From assembly GCA_037447455.1 (NCBI GenBank), contig JBBIGQ010000012.1:8913-72912 (forward strand): a DNA stretch of 64,000 nt, given 5' to 3'. Positions 1-8,791 of this stretch are shown here, one piece after another. The stretch comes from BPGX01 sp037447455. Lineage in GTDB: Bacteria > Bacteroidota > Bacteroidia > B-17B0 > Aurantibacillaceae. Made by a program: the position numbers and the translations under genes. Within the stretch, counting starts at the first letter, position 1. Each line of letters starts with the position of its first letter. Below the pieces are notes generated by a model, which was not told the DNA's origin, did not search any database, and was given only the letters and a program-made list of their open reading frames with translations.

Positions 1-375
1 GAACAAAAAATGATTGATCCAAGAAAAATTGATTTGGTAAGCAGAATGAATGCAAACTGGTATTGCAGAGCCAATGGAGATGCTTTATTTGAAATACCAA
101 AATTAGATGCTGAAATGGTGGTAGGTATGGACGCTATTCCTGATTACGCCAAAAAATCTGGTATATTGAATGAAAATGAACTGATTCAATTGGCTTCACA
201 AAAAGAATTACCTTCTGAAGAAGAAATAAAAACTTTGGAAAAAGAGATAAAAAACGATGTTTCTGCTTTGTCAGATGAAAATTTTTATTCAACTTTGTGC
301 CTTCTTGCCAAAAAAGCATTAGCAGAAAAGAATACTCAAAAAGCGTGGAAATATTTATTAATTAAAAAAAATTAA
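1..375 (+). CDS. Flavin reductase family protein, C-terminal part (5' end outside window)
   Basis: The reading frame is open from base 1, so the methionine at base 10 is internal and the gene begins upstream of the window. The visible 124 residues contain a segment, SRMNANWYCRANGDALFEI, followed by a GMDAIPDYAKKSGIL-like stretch. I recognise these from the C-terminal end of Bacteroidota flavin reductase-family proteins, which bind FMN and reduce flavins with NAD(P)H. The last ~60 residues are a charged helical tail rich in Glu and Lys. The stop is 5 bases before the next gene, so the two are probably co-transcribed. The family call rests on remembered similarity of the C-terminal end only; the flavin-binding core is not in view. 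Confidence 0.6.
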   Translation, partial: EQKMIDPRKIDLVSRMNANWYCRANGDALFEIPKLDAEMVVGMDAIPDYAKKSGILNENELIQLASQKELPSEEEIKTLEKEIKNDVSALSDENFYSTLCLLAKKALAEKNTQKAWKYLLIKKN

Positions 376-380
376 ACTGT

Positions 381-812
381 ATGGAAATTGTAGGAAAAAT
401 TAAAAAAATCATGGATGTTCAAAATGTGAGCGATAAGTTCAGAAAAAGAGAGTTTGTATTATCCACAGATTTGAATACACCGTATCCTCAACACATATTA
501 TTTCAAACAACACAAGAGAAATGTTCTATGTTGGATAATTTAAGAACTAATGATGAAGTAAAAGTGTTTTTCAATATTCGTGGAAGAGAATGGACAAATC
601 AGGAAGGTCAAATAAAATACTTTGTAACTTTAGAAGCGTGGCGAATTGATAAATTCACGCCCGTAGAATCAGCAAGTCCTTCTACTACCTCAAATAATTA
701 TGCTTCAAGTAACAATACTTCTTCATCACCATCTTCTGCAAGCAATGTTTCTAATGAAGTAACTACACCGAGTACAGATATTCAAACAGCAGATGACGAT
801 TTACCATTTTAG
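381..812 (+). CDS. DUF3127 domain protein, SSB-like acidic tail
   Basis: This 143-residue protein begins MEIVGKIKKIMDVQNVS and matches the DUF3127 family of small Bacteroidota proteins with a predicted OB-fold-like domain (about residues 1-95). A Ser/Thr/Asn-rich linker (about 96-132) leads to the tail DDDLPF. That layout resembles single-stranded DNA-binding protein, where an acidic tip ending in a hydrophobic residue recruits partner proteins. A nucleic-acid-binding role is inference from this resemblance. The gene follows the flavin reductase by 5 bases and ends 3 bases before the stop of the convergent propeller gene. Confidence 0.75.
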   Translation: MEIVGKIKKIMDVQNVSDKFRKREFVLSTDLNTPYPQHILFQTTQEKCSMLDNLRTNDEVKVFFNIRGREWTNQEGQIKYFVTLEAWRIDKFTPVESASPSTTSNNYASSNNTSSSPSSASNVSNEVTTPSTDIQTADDDLPF

Positions 813-815
813 TAT

Positions 816-1781
816 TTAATCTTCTATTATTAATTCGGCGTAACCAAAGCCCGTAAGTCCATTGTTGTTACCATTGTAAAATAGATATGTTTTATTTTTA
901 ACTTTGATGACAGCAGGATAACAAATCATTTCGCTATCCCATCCCAATTCAGAAACATCTATACCTGTTTCCTTATCTTTTCTAATCCAATTTATGCCAT
1001 CCTTTGATTCGGCGTAACCAATGCGATAAGTAATGTTTCTTCTTCTTAATGAATACCACATTTTAAACATGCCATTTTCCTTGATACACCAAGGTCTTCC
1101 AAATCCAAATTCATTTTCATCCTCGGCTTCAATCACAGGTTTTTCAAAAACTTCAAAATCAACAAAGTTTTTGGTTTTTGCAAACTTGATGTTATAGTTA
1201 GGTAATAGTTTATTTTTAAATATTTCATTATTCATCCATTCCCATTTGTATGCAGACACATACCAAATATAATATTCATTGTTTTCTTGCACTATTGTTA
1301 ATGCAGAACGAATGTATGGATCTTGTTCTGTTCTGTCTAACATAGGAACATTTTTCCGAAAAATACATTTGTCTAAACTTTTATTCAAAATACCATACGA
1401 AGCAAACAATAAGTACGGAACGCCGACCATTTTTTGATATCCAATGTAAAAAAGATATGGTTGATTATTGAAAAAAACTAATTGTGAAGGATTTAATCCA
1501 TGTTCATCAAACAAACCTTTATCACCTTCTTGCAACAATGGCTCTTTGTGTAAATAAATCACTTTAGATGGATTGTCTGCATTCACATCTAAATACGTGA
1601 TTTTACAAACATTATCATCATCTGATGTACCAAAGAAAATACGTATCACATTTTTTTCTTCCATATAATAAGGTGTCGGAAGAATTCCATATTTCTTCAT
1701 CCATTGTGTTTGCCCTTGCGGTTCAAATATTCTGCCTTTCTTAATCCATTTCATAAATAATTTTTGCTCAAATGTAGCCAA
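816..1781 (-). CDS. Five-bladed beta-propeller (glycosidase-like) hypothetical protein
   Basis: The 321-residue product has repeated propeller-like blades with motifs such as YLFYIGY, YYIWYVSAY, GRPWCIKENGMFKMWYS and AESKDGINW. These are typical of the five-bladed propeller fold shared by GH43/GH32/GH130-type proteins; similar genes are often found in polysaccharide or O-antigen clusters. There is no signal peptide, so it is probably cytoplasmic. I cannot identify a full catalytic triad, so the substrate is unknown. The first ATG (1781) is used; an internal ATG at 1754 (MKWIKKGRIF) is a plausible alternative because it starts closer to the conserved region. It stands alone on the reverse strand between forward genes. 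Confidence 0.6.
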   Translation of the reverse strand: MATFEQKLFMKWIKKGRIFEPQGQTQWMKKYGILPTPYYMEEKNVIRIFFGTSDDDNVCKITYLDVNADNPSKVIYLHKEPLLQEGDKGLFDEHGLNPSQLVFFNNQPYLFYIGYQKMVGVPYLLFASYGILNKSLDKCIFRKNVPMLDRTEQDPYIRSALTIVQENNEYYIWYVSAYKWEWMNNEIFKNKLLPNYNIKFAKTKNFVDFEVFEKPVIEAEDENEFGFGRPWCIKENGMFKMWYSLRRRNITYRIGYAESKDGINWIRKDKETGIDVSELGWDSEMICYPAVIKVKNKTYLFYNGNNNGLTGFGYAELIIED

Positions 1782-2252
1782 TAATATTTTTTTTAATTTT
1801 CTTCATCAATTTTGATTTTCTTTATGTAAGTTACTTATTTTCAATAAAATACATTTTTAAAAAATTTCCACAATTATTCAGTATTTCTATTCAAAACTTT
1901 TTAAAAATTTTATTTAAAAAATTTGTTTGTTTCAAATAGATTTTTCTGTACAACTTTCTTAAACTTTTCAAAATAATTTTTTTAGGTTTTCATAAAATTA
2001 TGAAAACAATTTACTAACATTATAAAACTTAAAACCACTAAAATTTTACCAACATTTTTTGTGAATAATTATGTGAATACTTTTTTTCTATTTCGAATTA
2101 CTCTAACAATCAATGAATTACAAAACATATTTTTAGTACTTTTGTTGGCTATATTTTAATAATGATTTCTCAAAATAAAATTGAATTTTTTTTTTCAACA
2201 TAATAAACAAGATATTATTATAATAGTAATTTAAAATTTAAAAAGTATATTT
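1782..2252. other. Long AT-rich intergenic region
   Basis: About 470 bases with no credible ORF, tRNA or hairpin terminator. It is extremely rich in A/T with many runs of A and T. The only recognisable signal is a TACTTTTG -7-type box at 2137-2144. It separates the divergently transcribed propeller gene and nadA, so it must carry promoters for both. Confidence 0.5.
2137..2144 (+). promoter_or_regulatory. Candidate promoter -7 box (TAnnTTTG) for nadA
   Basis: TACTTTTG matches the Bacteroidota sigma-70 -7 consensus TAnnTTTG. No clean TTG lies 19-22 bases upstream. If used, it gives nadA a leader of about 100 bases that is almost pure A/T and shows no riboswitch-like helices. Confidence 0.45.
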
Positions 2253-3191
2253 ATGATTAACGATGTGGATATAGATTTAGTTGAAGAAATTTTAAAACTG
2301 AAAAAGCAAAAGAATGCCGTTATATTAGCCCATTATTATCAAATGGGTGAAATTCAAGATATAGCCGATTTTATTGGAGATAGTTTACAGCTTGCACAAC
2401 AGGCACAACAAACCAATGCCGATATTATTTTATTTTCCGGAGTGCACTTTATGGCAGAAACAGCAAAAATTTTGAATCCAACTAAAAAAGTACTTGTTCC
2501 CGATTTGAATGCGGGCTGTTCACTCGCAGATTCCTGCCCTGCAGAAGATTTTGTAAAGTTCAAAGCAAAATATCCTAATGCTGTTGTGATTTCGTACATC
2601 AATTGCACCGCAGAAGTAAAGGCGCTATCGGATGTTATTTGTACTAGTAGTAATGCGGTAAAAATTGTAGAAAGTGTTCCAAAAGATAAGTCGATCATTT
2701 TCGCACCAGACAGGAACTTGGGAAGGTACATCATCAAAAAAACGGGCAGACAAATGATATTATGGAATGGCGTTTGTGAAGTGCACGAAAAATTTTCATT
2801 GCAAAAAATTTTACAACTCAAAGTACAACATCCAGATGCTCTTTTGATTGCGCACCCGGAGTGCGAAGAAGATGTTTTGAATTATGCGGATTTCATCGGC
2901 AGTACATCAGCACTCTTAAAATTTGTTCAACAAAACGATTCTAAAAAATTTATCGTAGCAACCGAAACAGGTATTTTACACCAAATGCAAAAGCATTGTC
3001 CTGACAAAACTTTTATTCCTGCCCCACCTAATAATACTTGTGCCTGCAATGAATGTCCTTATATGAAATTAAATACACTGGAAAAAATTTACGATGCATT
3101 AAAAAATGAACAACCAGAAATTGTAATGAGTCCAGAACTGATAGAAAAAGCAAAGCAACCACTCTTAAAAATGTTAGAACTATCTAAATAA
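2253..3191 (+). CDS. nadA: Quinolinate synthase NadA
   Basis: NadA condenses iminoaspartate with dihydroxyacetone phosphate to quinolinate, the second step of de novo NAD synthesis, using a [4Fe-4S] cluster. The 312-residue length is typical. Visible family signatures are ILAHYYQ near residue 24, VPDLNAGCSLADSC (Cys89), WNGVCEVHE (Cys175), AHPEC, and the C-terminal NTCACNECPYM (cysteines 263, 265, 268). Cys89, Cys175 and one of the last group would ligate the cluster. It is the first gene of a forward run (nadA, MORN-like protein, sensor kinase, M23 peptidase). nadB is not in this window. Confidence 0.96.
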   Translation: MINDVDIDLVEEILKLKKQKNAVILAHYYQMGEIQDIADFIGDSLQLAQQAQQTNADIILFSGVHFMAETAKILNPTKKVLVPDLNAGCSLADSCPAEDFVKFKAKYPNAVVISYINCTAEVKALSDVICTSSNAVKIVESVPKDKSIIFAPDRNLGRYIIKKTGRQMILWNGVCEVHEKFSLQKILQLKVQHPDALLIAHPECEEDVLNYADFIGSTSALLKFVQQNDSKKFIVATETGILHQMQKHCPDKTFIPAPPNNTCACNECPYMKLNTLEKIYDALKNEQPEIVMSPELIEKAKQPLLKMLELSK

Positions 3192-3199
3192 TTTTTTAG

Positions 3200-4876
3200 A
3201 TGAATCTAAAATATCTTATACTCTTTCTTTGTTTAATTTCTTTTGTTTTTGCACAAAAAAAAGATGGCTTTGTACAATTTAAATATCCCGATGGAAAAAT
3301 TTCTTCTGAAGGTTATTTGAAAAATAATAAACCTGATGGATATTGGAAAAACTATTATCCGAACGGAAAACTTAAAAACGAAGGCAATCGGAAAAATTTT
3401 TTATTGGATAGCATCTGGAAATTTTATGATACAAATGAAAAACTCATTAAAACGATAGAATACAAACAAGATAAAAAAAATGGTTGGCTCAAAGAATACG
3501 ATACTTCAGGAGTAGTTGTATTCAAGCAAAAATATCAAAACGATGTTCCAATAGATACAGTGTATTATTATTATTTAAATGGAAAATTAAAAAAATTTAT
3601 TCCCTATCAAAAAGGAAAAGCAAATGGTATATTTTACGAATTAGATACTGAATCTCTTATTATTGCAGTAGGAGAATATCAGAGTGGTTATTTATTACGC
3701 TATGAAAAAATCAACCAAAAAGATGAACAGGGAAAAAAACAAGGTGTATGGAAAGAATTTTATAAAGATGGAAAAATAAAAAAAGAAACAGATTATAGAG
3801 ATGACAAGATAAACGGTTATGTCAAAGAATACGATGAAAAAGGAAATTTAGTAAATGCAGAAAAATATACTTTTGGAAAAAAAATAGAAAATCCAAAAGA
3901 ATTTGCTGCTGTGGATATGTACAGGGAATATTATGATGATGGAACATTAAAATACGAAGGTCCTTACGTGCAGGGCTATCCAGTGGGCACGCATTATCAT
4001 TACATAAAAGTGTATCGCTGTGATTCTACGCTTGTTCCCAGAGATGATACTTCTGATGTTTACATTAAAAAACAAATATGTAAAAACAAGCCATTGCCCG
4101 ATTCAGCGTTTGTGTATGACAATGGTTTTTTAATTGAAAAAGGTCCTATTGATAGTTTACGCAATAGACAAGGAAATTGGCAGGAATATTATTATTTAGG
4201 TGAATTGCGTGGAAAAGGTAAATACAAGAATAATGTGAAAACAGGAGAGTGGACTTATTTTTATCCCAATGGAAAAACAGAACAAAAAGGTAAGTATATT
4301 AGCGGAAAGCCCGATGGACAATGGATTTGGTATTATGAAAACAGCAGTATTATGAGAGAAGAAAATTACATAAAAGGTAAAAGAGATGGAGAACTCAAAG
4401 ATTATACACCCGATGAAAAAATACTCACCGCTGGACTTTACATAGATGATAAAAAAGAAGGCTTGTGGATTTATGAACTACCTAATTATAAACTAATAGG
4501 AAAATATACCGATGGAAACCCCGATAGCACTTGGACTTCGTATTATATGCCTTCTGGAAAAATCAGATTCAAAGGAAATTTTTTGAATGGTGATCCAAAT
4601 GGTGTACATTATTGGTATTATGAAAATGGCAACAAAATGATGTATGGCCCTTATCAAGGTGGAATGAAAAACGGAGAATGGAAATTTTTTGATGAAGAAG
4701 GGCACAATTACTTAAACATTACCTATGAAAATGACATTGAAATAAAATGGATGGGACAGCCCATAATTCCTACCTATGAAGATGCTCTGAAAGTATATGA
4801 AACAATTTTAGAAAACTCTAAAAAATATCAGGAACTTTTGAAAAATAAAAAATACAGCAACGAAAATAACAATTAA
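3200..4876 (+). CDS. Exported MORN-like (YwqK-type) repeat protein
   Basis: A 558-residue protein with an N-terminal signal peptide (YLILFLCLISFVFAQ, cleavage near residue 19). The rest is a long series of ~23-residue repeats of the type G.W..YYPNGK....GNY..G..DG.W..Y, for example PDGYWKNYYPNGKLKNEG and KTGEWTYFYPNGKTEQKG. These are the MORN_2-like repeats of the proteins annotated 'toxin-antitoxin system YwqK family antitoxin' in Bacteroidota; the toxin-antitoxin label is not supported by anything here. Such repeats form an extended beta structure. The function is unknown; a periplasmic or surface location is inferred. It starts 8 bases after nadA and abuts the following kinase gene (GTG directly after the stop). 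Confidence 0.8.
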   Translation: MNLKYLILFLCLISFVFAQKKDGFVQFKYPDGKISSEGYLKNNKPDGYWKNYYPNGKLKNEGNRKNFLLDSIWKFYDTNEKLIKTIEYKQDKKNGWLKEYDTSGVVVFKQKYQNDVPIDTVYYYYLNGKLKKFIPYQKGKANGIFYELDTESLIIAVGEYQSGYLLRYEKINQKDEQGKKQGVWKEFYKDGKIKKETDYRDDKINGYVKEYDEKGNLVNAEKYTFGKKIENPKEFAAVDMYREYYDDGTLKYEGPYVQGYPVGTHYHYIKVYRCDSTLVPRDDTSDVYIKKQICKNKPLPDSAFVYDNGFLIEKGPIDSLRNRQGNWQEYYYLGELRGKGKYKNNVKTGEWTYFYPNGKTEQKGKYISGKPDGQWIWYYENSSIMREENYIKGKRDGELKDYTPDEKILTAGLYIDDKKEGLWIYELPNYKLIGKYTDGNPDSTWTSYYMPSGKIRFKGNFLNGDPNGVHYWYYENGNKMMYGPYQGGMKNGEWKFFDEEGHNYLNITYENDIEIKWMGQPIIPTYEDALKVYETILENSKKYQELLKNKKYSNENNN

Positions 4877-7051
4877 GTGAAACTAATTCCTACTATAGAT
4901 ATACAAAGTTTATCAGACATTCCCATTGTGCTGATAAATAATAAAGAAATACTATTTTGTAATGACAAAGCAAAAAAATTATTATTTTCAAAAAAAATAA
5001 ATAAATCCGAATTACATAAAACACTTTACACATCTGTCAATAAAAAATCATCAATCATTGAAATCAATCATAAAATCATAAAGTTTGAAAAGCAACAATT
5101 TAAACTAGATAAAAAAGTTGTTTATTTATTGATATTGGAAGATGTTACAAAAACTGCAGAAGAAAGAGAAATACTTCAAAAAAAAATAAAACTCTATCAG
5201 GATATTTTTGAAGAATTGCCAATAGGGGTCTTAATTCACGATTTAGGAAAGACAAAATATGTAAATAAATATGGATTAAAAGTACTACAAGCAAAAAGTA
5301 AAAAACAATATTTAGATTTTAATATACTAAACTTTTTAATTTCTGAAAAAGACAAAAACAGAGCCATTCGTAGAATCAGTAGTAACGATAATTATTTAGC
5401 ACCTGAAATATATACCATTAAAAACTTTAAAGGAGAAGAAAAAATTATTGAACTGTTTTCATTTTTATTTCCATTTATAGGAAGTAAAAAAGAAAGCATT
5501 GTTCGGTTAATTGTATTTACAGATAAAACAGAACTTATTAAACAACAACAAATAGAAATACAATATTATCTCAAACAACAAGAAAATCAACTACTTAAAA
5601 AACAAAATGAAGCCAAACAAAAACTATTAGATGAATTAAATACCAAACGTACTCAATTATTCAATACTATTAATTATTCCGATTATTTATTCTGGATTAC
5701 TGATGAAAAATTAAACATTGTATTATTCAATCATGCTTTTTACAATTATTGTTTCAAACACTACAATGTCAAAATTAAAATAGGGGATAATACACTTCAA
5801 TTACTGGAAATATTTGATGAAGTAGAACCAGAAAGCATTAAAACTAGAAAAGAAGTTATTCAAAACATCTTAAACACAAAAAAGGATTATTCTTATGAAA
5901 TCAGATACTTTGATAACGAATTAAAAAAATACAGAATATTCAAAATTACCTTCAAACCTTATTTAATTAATAATAAAGTTGTCAACTTCTATTGCTATGG
6001 ACACGAAATCACAGAAAAATACGACTTTCTCAACCAAATAGAAAACCAATCCATAAAACTCAATACCATCATTGAAAACAGCCCGATTTACTTATGGTCT
6101 ATGAACAAAAACCTTGAAATTACTTTATTTAATAATAACTATAAAAACCTCATTAAAACACTTTATGGTGAATACCCTGAAATAGGTAAAAAATTATCCA
6201 AAGGAAAGTATGCTCAAAACAAGCAACTCATTGAAACATTGAATTACCATTATCAAAAAGCATTCAATGGCTCCTTTGAAAACTTTAAACTCCATTTTGA
6301 ATTAAATAATTACAACCCAATAACATTAGATGTAAGTTTATTTCCCATTGTTGTAAATAATGAAGTTAAAGAAGTATCAGGTATTGCAGTAGATATAACC
6401 CAAGAAGTAGAAAAACAAAAACAATTAGAAGCACTTCTCTATGAAAATGAAATTCTGATGAAAGAAACTCACCACCGAATAAAAAATAATTTACAAGTAA
6501 TTTCCAGTATGGTTAACCTTCAAATCCAGAATGAGCAAAACCCTCAATCCATCAATGTTTTGAAGGATATTCAAAACAGAGTGTATTCTATGGCCATGAT
6601 CCACCAAACACTTTATCAAAACAGAAATTATTCCAGTATTAACATCTCTACCAACATCCTGGCCCTGATTCAAAACATCTTGTTTTCATTCAATCAAACC
6701 GATATAGAAATACAATCCGATCTGGAAGACATCATTTTAGATGTCAATACAGCCGTTCCATTTTCTCTGATTATTAACGAACTTGTTACAAACATTGCAA
6801 AATACGCTTTCTCCGGAAAAATGGAAAGAAAAAAAATAGTATCCATTACACTGAAACGACAAAAAAATAATATTGAACTCAACATAAGCGACAACGGCGT
6901 TGGTATCCCAGAATATCAAATACATAACAATATATCGGGTATGGGCTTTACCATTATCCGCGCTTTGTCAGAACAAATAAATGCACAATTACAGATACAT
7001 TCTGAAATCAACAAAGGCACATCCGTTCAGCTCTTAATACCCTTGTTTTAA
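4877..7051 (+). CDS. Multi-PAS sensor histidine kinase (HisKA_2 type), cytoplasmic
   Basis: The 724-residue protein has no clear membrane segment. It shows several PAS-like modules (about residues 105-220, 260-390 and 395-515), coiled-coil linkers (around 225-260 rich in Gln/Lys), then a HisKA_2 box ETHHRIKNNLQVISSMVNLQ with the phospho-acceptor at His532 or His533. A HATPase domain follows with an N box (NELVTNIAKYAF) and a G1 box (ISDNGVGIP). HisKA_2 kinases usually phosphorylate separate response regulators, and none is adjacent. Translation starts at GTG immediately after the upstream stop, suggesting coupling. The signal sensed is unknown. Confidence 0.88.
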   Translation: MKLIPTIDIQSLSDIPIVLINNKEILFCNDKAKKLLFSKKINKSELHKTLYTSVNKKSSIIEINHKIIKFEKQQFKLDKKVVYLLILEDVTKTAEEREILQKKIKLYQDIFEELPIGVLIHDLGKTKYVNKYGLKVLQAKSKKQYLDFNILNFLISEKDKNRAIRRISSNDNYLAPEIYTIKNFKGEEKIIELFSFLFPFIGSKKESIVRLIVFTDKTELIKQQQIEIQYYLKQQENQLLKKQNEAKQKLLDELNTKRTQLFNTINYSDYLFWITDEKLNIVLFNHAFYNYCFKHYNVKIKIGDNTLQLLEIFDEVEPESIKTRKEVIQNILNTKKDYSYEIRYFDNELKKYRIFKITFKPYLINNKVVNFYCYGHEITEKYDFLNQIENQSIKLNTIIENSPIYLWSMNKNLEITLFNNNYKNLIKTLYGEYPEIGKKLSKGKYAQNKQLIETLNYHYQKAFNGSFENFKLHFELNNYNPITLDVSLFPIVVNNEVKEVSGIAVDITQEVEKQKQLEALLYENEILMKETHHRIKNNLQVISSMVNLQIQNEQNPQSINVLKDIQNRVYSMAMIHQTLYQNRNYSSINISTNILALIQNILFSFNQTDIEIQSDLEDIILDVNTAVPFSLIINELVTNIAKYAFSGKMERKKIVSITLKRQKNNIELNISDNGVGIPEYQIHNNISGMGFTIIRALSEQINAQLQIHSEINKGTSVQLLIPLF

Positions 7052-7066
7052 TTGTTTTTACAAAAA

Positions 7067-8731
7067 ATGAATCTGTCAAAAAAAGCAGATAAAAGCAAAC
7101 GTCTGAAAATTTACACATCATGTATTTTAATAAATATCATAATTTCTGTTACACAAACCATTGCTCAAAAGTATTTTCCTTTTCCAATTGAAACAGTAGA
7201 TATTACCGGAAATTTTGGAGAAATCAGAAACAATCATTTTCACCAAGGCCTCGATTTTTCCATTAAAGGCCTCGAAAACTATCCCGTCAAATCAATAGAA
7301 GACGGTTACGTTTATCGCATTAAAATTAGTTCAACAGGATACGGAAAAGCCCTGTACATCCATCATCCATCTGGCTTGTTATCGCTGTACGCCCATCTTA
7401 ATCAGTTTTCAGATAACATACAAAACCGCGTTAATACTTATTTAATTTCTCATCAAACCAACGAATTAGATGTTTTTTTAAAAAAAGATTCTATTCCCGT
7501 AAAGAAAAATGAAACTATCGGATTCTCTGGAAATACCGGTAGTTCAACAGGTCCACACCTGCACTTTGAAATCCGCGACGAACTCACAGAAATCTCCATC
7601 AATCCATTGTTTTATTTTGACAACAAAGACACCACAAAGCCATACTTACACGATATGCTTTTTTACAATCTGACAGACACCATAACGCCTATTCCTATTC
7701 TAAACCACAAAAAACAACAACGAGACACCATCATTATTCCCTCCATAAGTGGCGTGGCTATCTCAGCAACCGATAAGACCCGTCCCAAAGGCAACCCCAA
7801 TAATATCTACAAAGTACAACTTTTTCTCGACGGTAAAAAAATATACCAACATCGTTTGCACCACATTACATTTGATAATACCATTTATGTAGAATACTAT
7901 TCCGATAAAATAAAAAATCAGATCTATCAAAAATGTTTTGCCACCCATTTGTATCCACAATTCTTCTATGATACACTGATAAACAAAGGCAGAATAATCC
8001 TTCAGGACACTAATGTGCACGAATTAACAATAATTCTCTGTGATGAAAACAATAACTGTTTGGATAAAACCATACACATTCAGTCAAAAACAATCCAATC
8101 CTATAAAAACATCCATACAAAACAACTCATTCCGTGCGAAAAAAACTATCATCTTAAAACAAAATACTTTGAATTGTTTATTCCAGAAAAATCTTTATAC
8201 CACGACATAAAAGCAACATTTAGGTACAATCCTGAAAAAAAGAAAATAGAATTTTCTCATACACCGCTTTCTTTGAAATTCCCGGCCAAATGGAGCATTG
8301 CGCATCAATTACCATATTCTATTCTAAACAAAACACTACTGATAAGCAACAAAACATACTATCTTCCAGATACGTTTACAAACAAAAAAATAGAATTTTC
8401 AGTGAATGAACTAAGCAATTATTATCTCTATTCAGATCTTATACCCCCGGTCATCCGGCCAAAGCACTACCATAAAAAAATGCAGTCCATTATTATTCCC
8501 TTCAATGAAACAAAACTATTCTTCACTCTATCCGACAATACAAAAATTAAAGAATACAAAGTATACTTCAACAATCAATTTTGCATATCTTATTATTATG
8601 CCACTAAAAAATTAGTAGTCGTAGATATACCCAAAGAACGCATTGCTACCGATGAAAATTATATCCAGATGATAGCAACAGATTTAGTTGGAAATACCAC
8701 ACAAAAAAACTACAAATTAATTTTCAAATAA
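7067..8731 (+). CDS. M23 family metallopeptidase (murein endopeptidase-like)
   Basis: LytM/M23 peptidases cleave peptide cross-links in peptidoglycan with a zinc ion. Here the HxxxD motif is HQGLD (His59, Asp63) and the HxH motif is HLHFE (His164, His166), inside TGSSTGPHLHFEIRD. The core lies in the first ~190 residues after an N-terminal hydrophobic segment (CILINIIISVTQTIAQ) that serves as signal peptide or anchor. The remaining ~360 residues look like beta-rich accessory domains. I start at ATG 7067; an in-frame TTG at 7052 adds five residues and is less likely. It directly follows the sensor kinase. Confidence 0.88.
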   Translation: MNLSKKADKSKRLKIYTSCILINIIISVTQTIAQKYFPFPIETVDITGNFGEIRNNHFHQGLDFSIKGLENYPVKSIEDGYVYRIKISSTGYGKALYIHHPSGLLSLYAHLNQFSDNIQNRVNTYLISHQTNELDVFLKKDSIPVKKNETIGFSGNTGSSTGPHLHFEIRDELTEISINPLFYFDNKDTTKPYLHDMLFYNLTDTITPIPILNHKKQQRDTIIIPSISGVAISATDKTRPKGNPNNIYKVQLFLDGKKIYQHRLHHITFDNTIYVEYYSDKIKNQIYQKCFATHLYPQFFYDTLINKGRIILQDTNVHELTIILCDENNNCLDKTIHIQSKTIQSYKNIHTKQLIPCEKNYHLKTKYFELFIPEKSLYHDIKATFRYNPEKKKIEFSHTPLSLKFPAKWSIAHQLPYSILNKTLLISNKTYYLPDTFTNKKIEFSVNELSNYYLYSDLIPPVIRPKHYHKKMQSIIIPFNETKLFFTLSDNTKIKEYKVYFNNQFCISYYYATKKLVVVDIPKERIATDENYIQMIATDLVGNTTQKNYKLIFK

Positions 8732-8772
8732 CATCCGAACAAACAATCTTCTGTATTTGAAATACGAATGCT

Positions 8773-8780
8773 TACTTTTG
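8773..8780 (+). promoter_or_regulatory. Promoter -7 box (TACTTTTG) for ftcD
   Basis: A perfect TAnnTTTG box lies 12 bases before the ATG at 8792. It overlaps the coding frame that would begin at the upstream ATG 8768, which argues that 8768 is not the start. The leader would be only about 6 bases. Confidence 0.6.
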
Positions 8781-8791
8781 TCGAAAAAATT

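Noticed and set aside
2144..2252. Possible riboswitch in the nadA leader
   Set aside because: The ~100-base leader is nearly all A/T with no G/C-containing helices that a ligand-binding RNA would need.
2354..2821. Long reverse-strand ORF opposite nadA (155 codons)
   Set aside because: It is a shadow of a well-supported gene and shows no domain or promoter.
3200..4876. Toxin-antitoxin function for the MORN-like protein, as the usual database name suggests
   Set aside because: It is a long exported repeat protein with no adjacent toxin; the name comes from annotation transfer.
8768..8791. Upstream ATG giving ftcD eight extra residues
   Set aside because: The codons overlap a perfect TACTTTTG promoter box, and the family starts at MKQALIECVPNFSEG.
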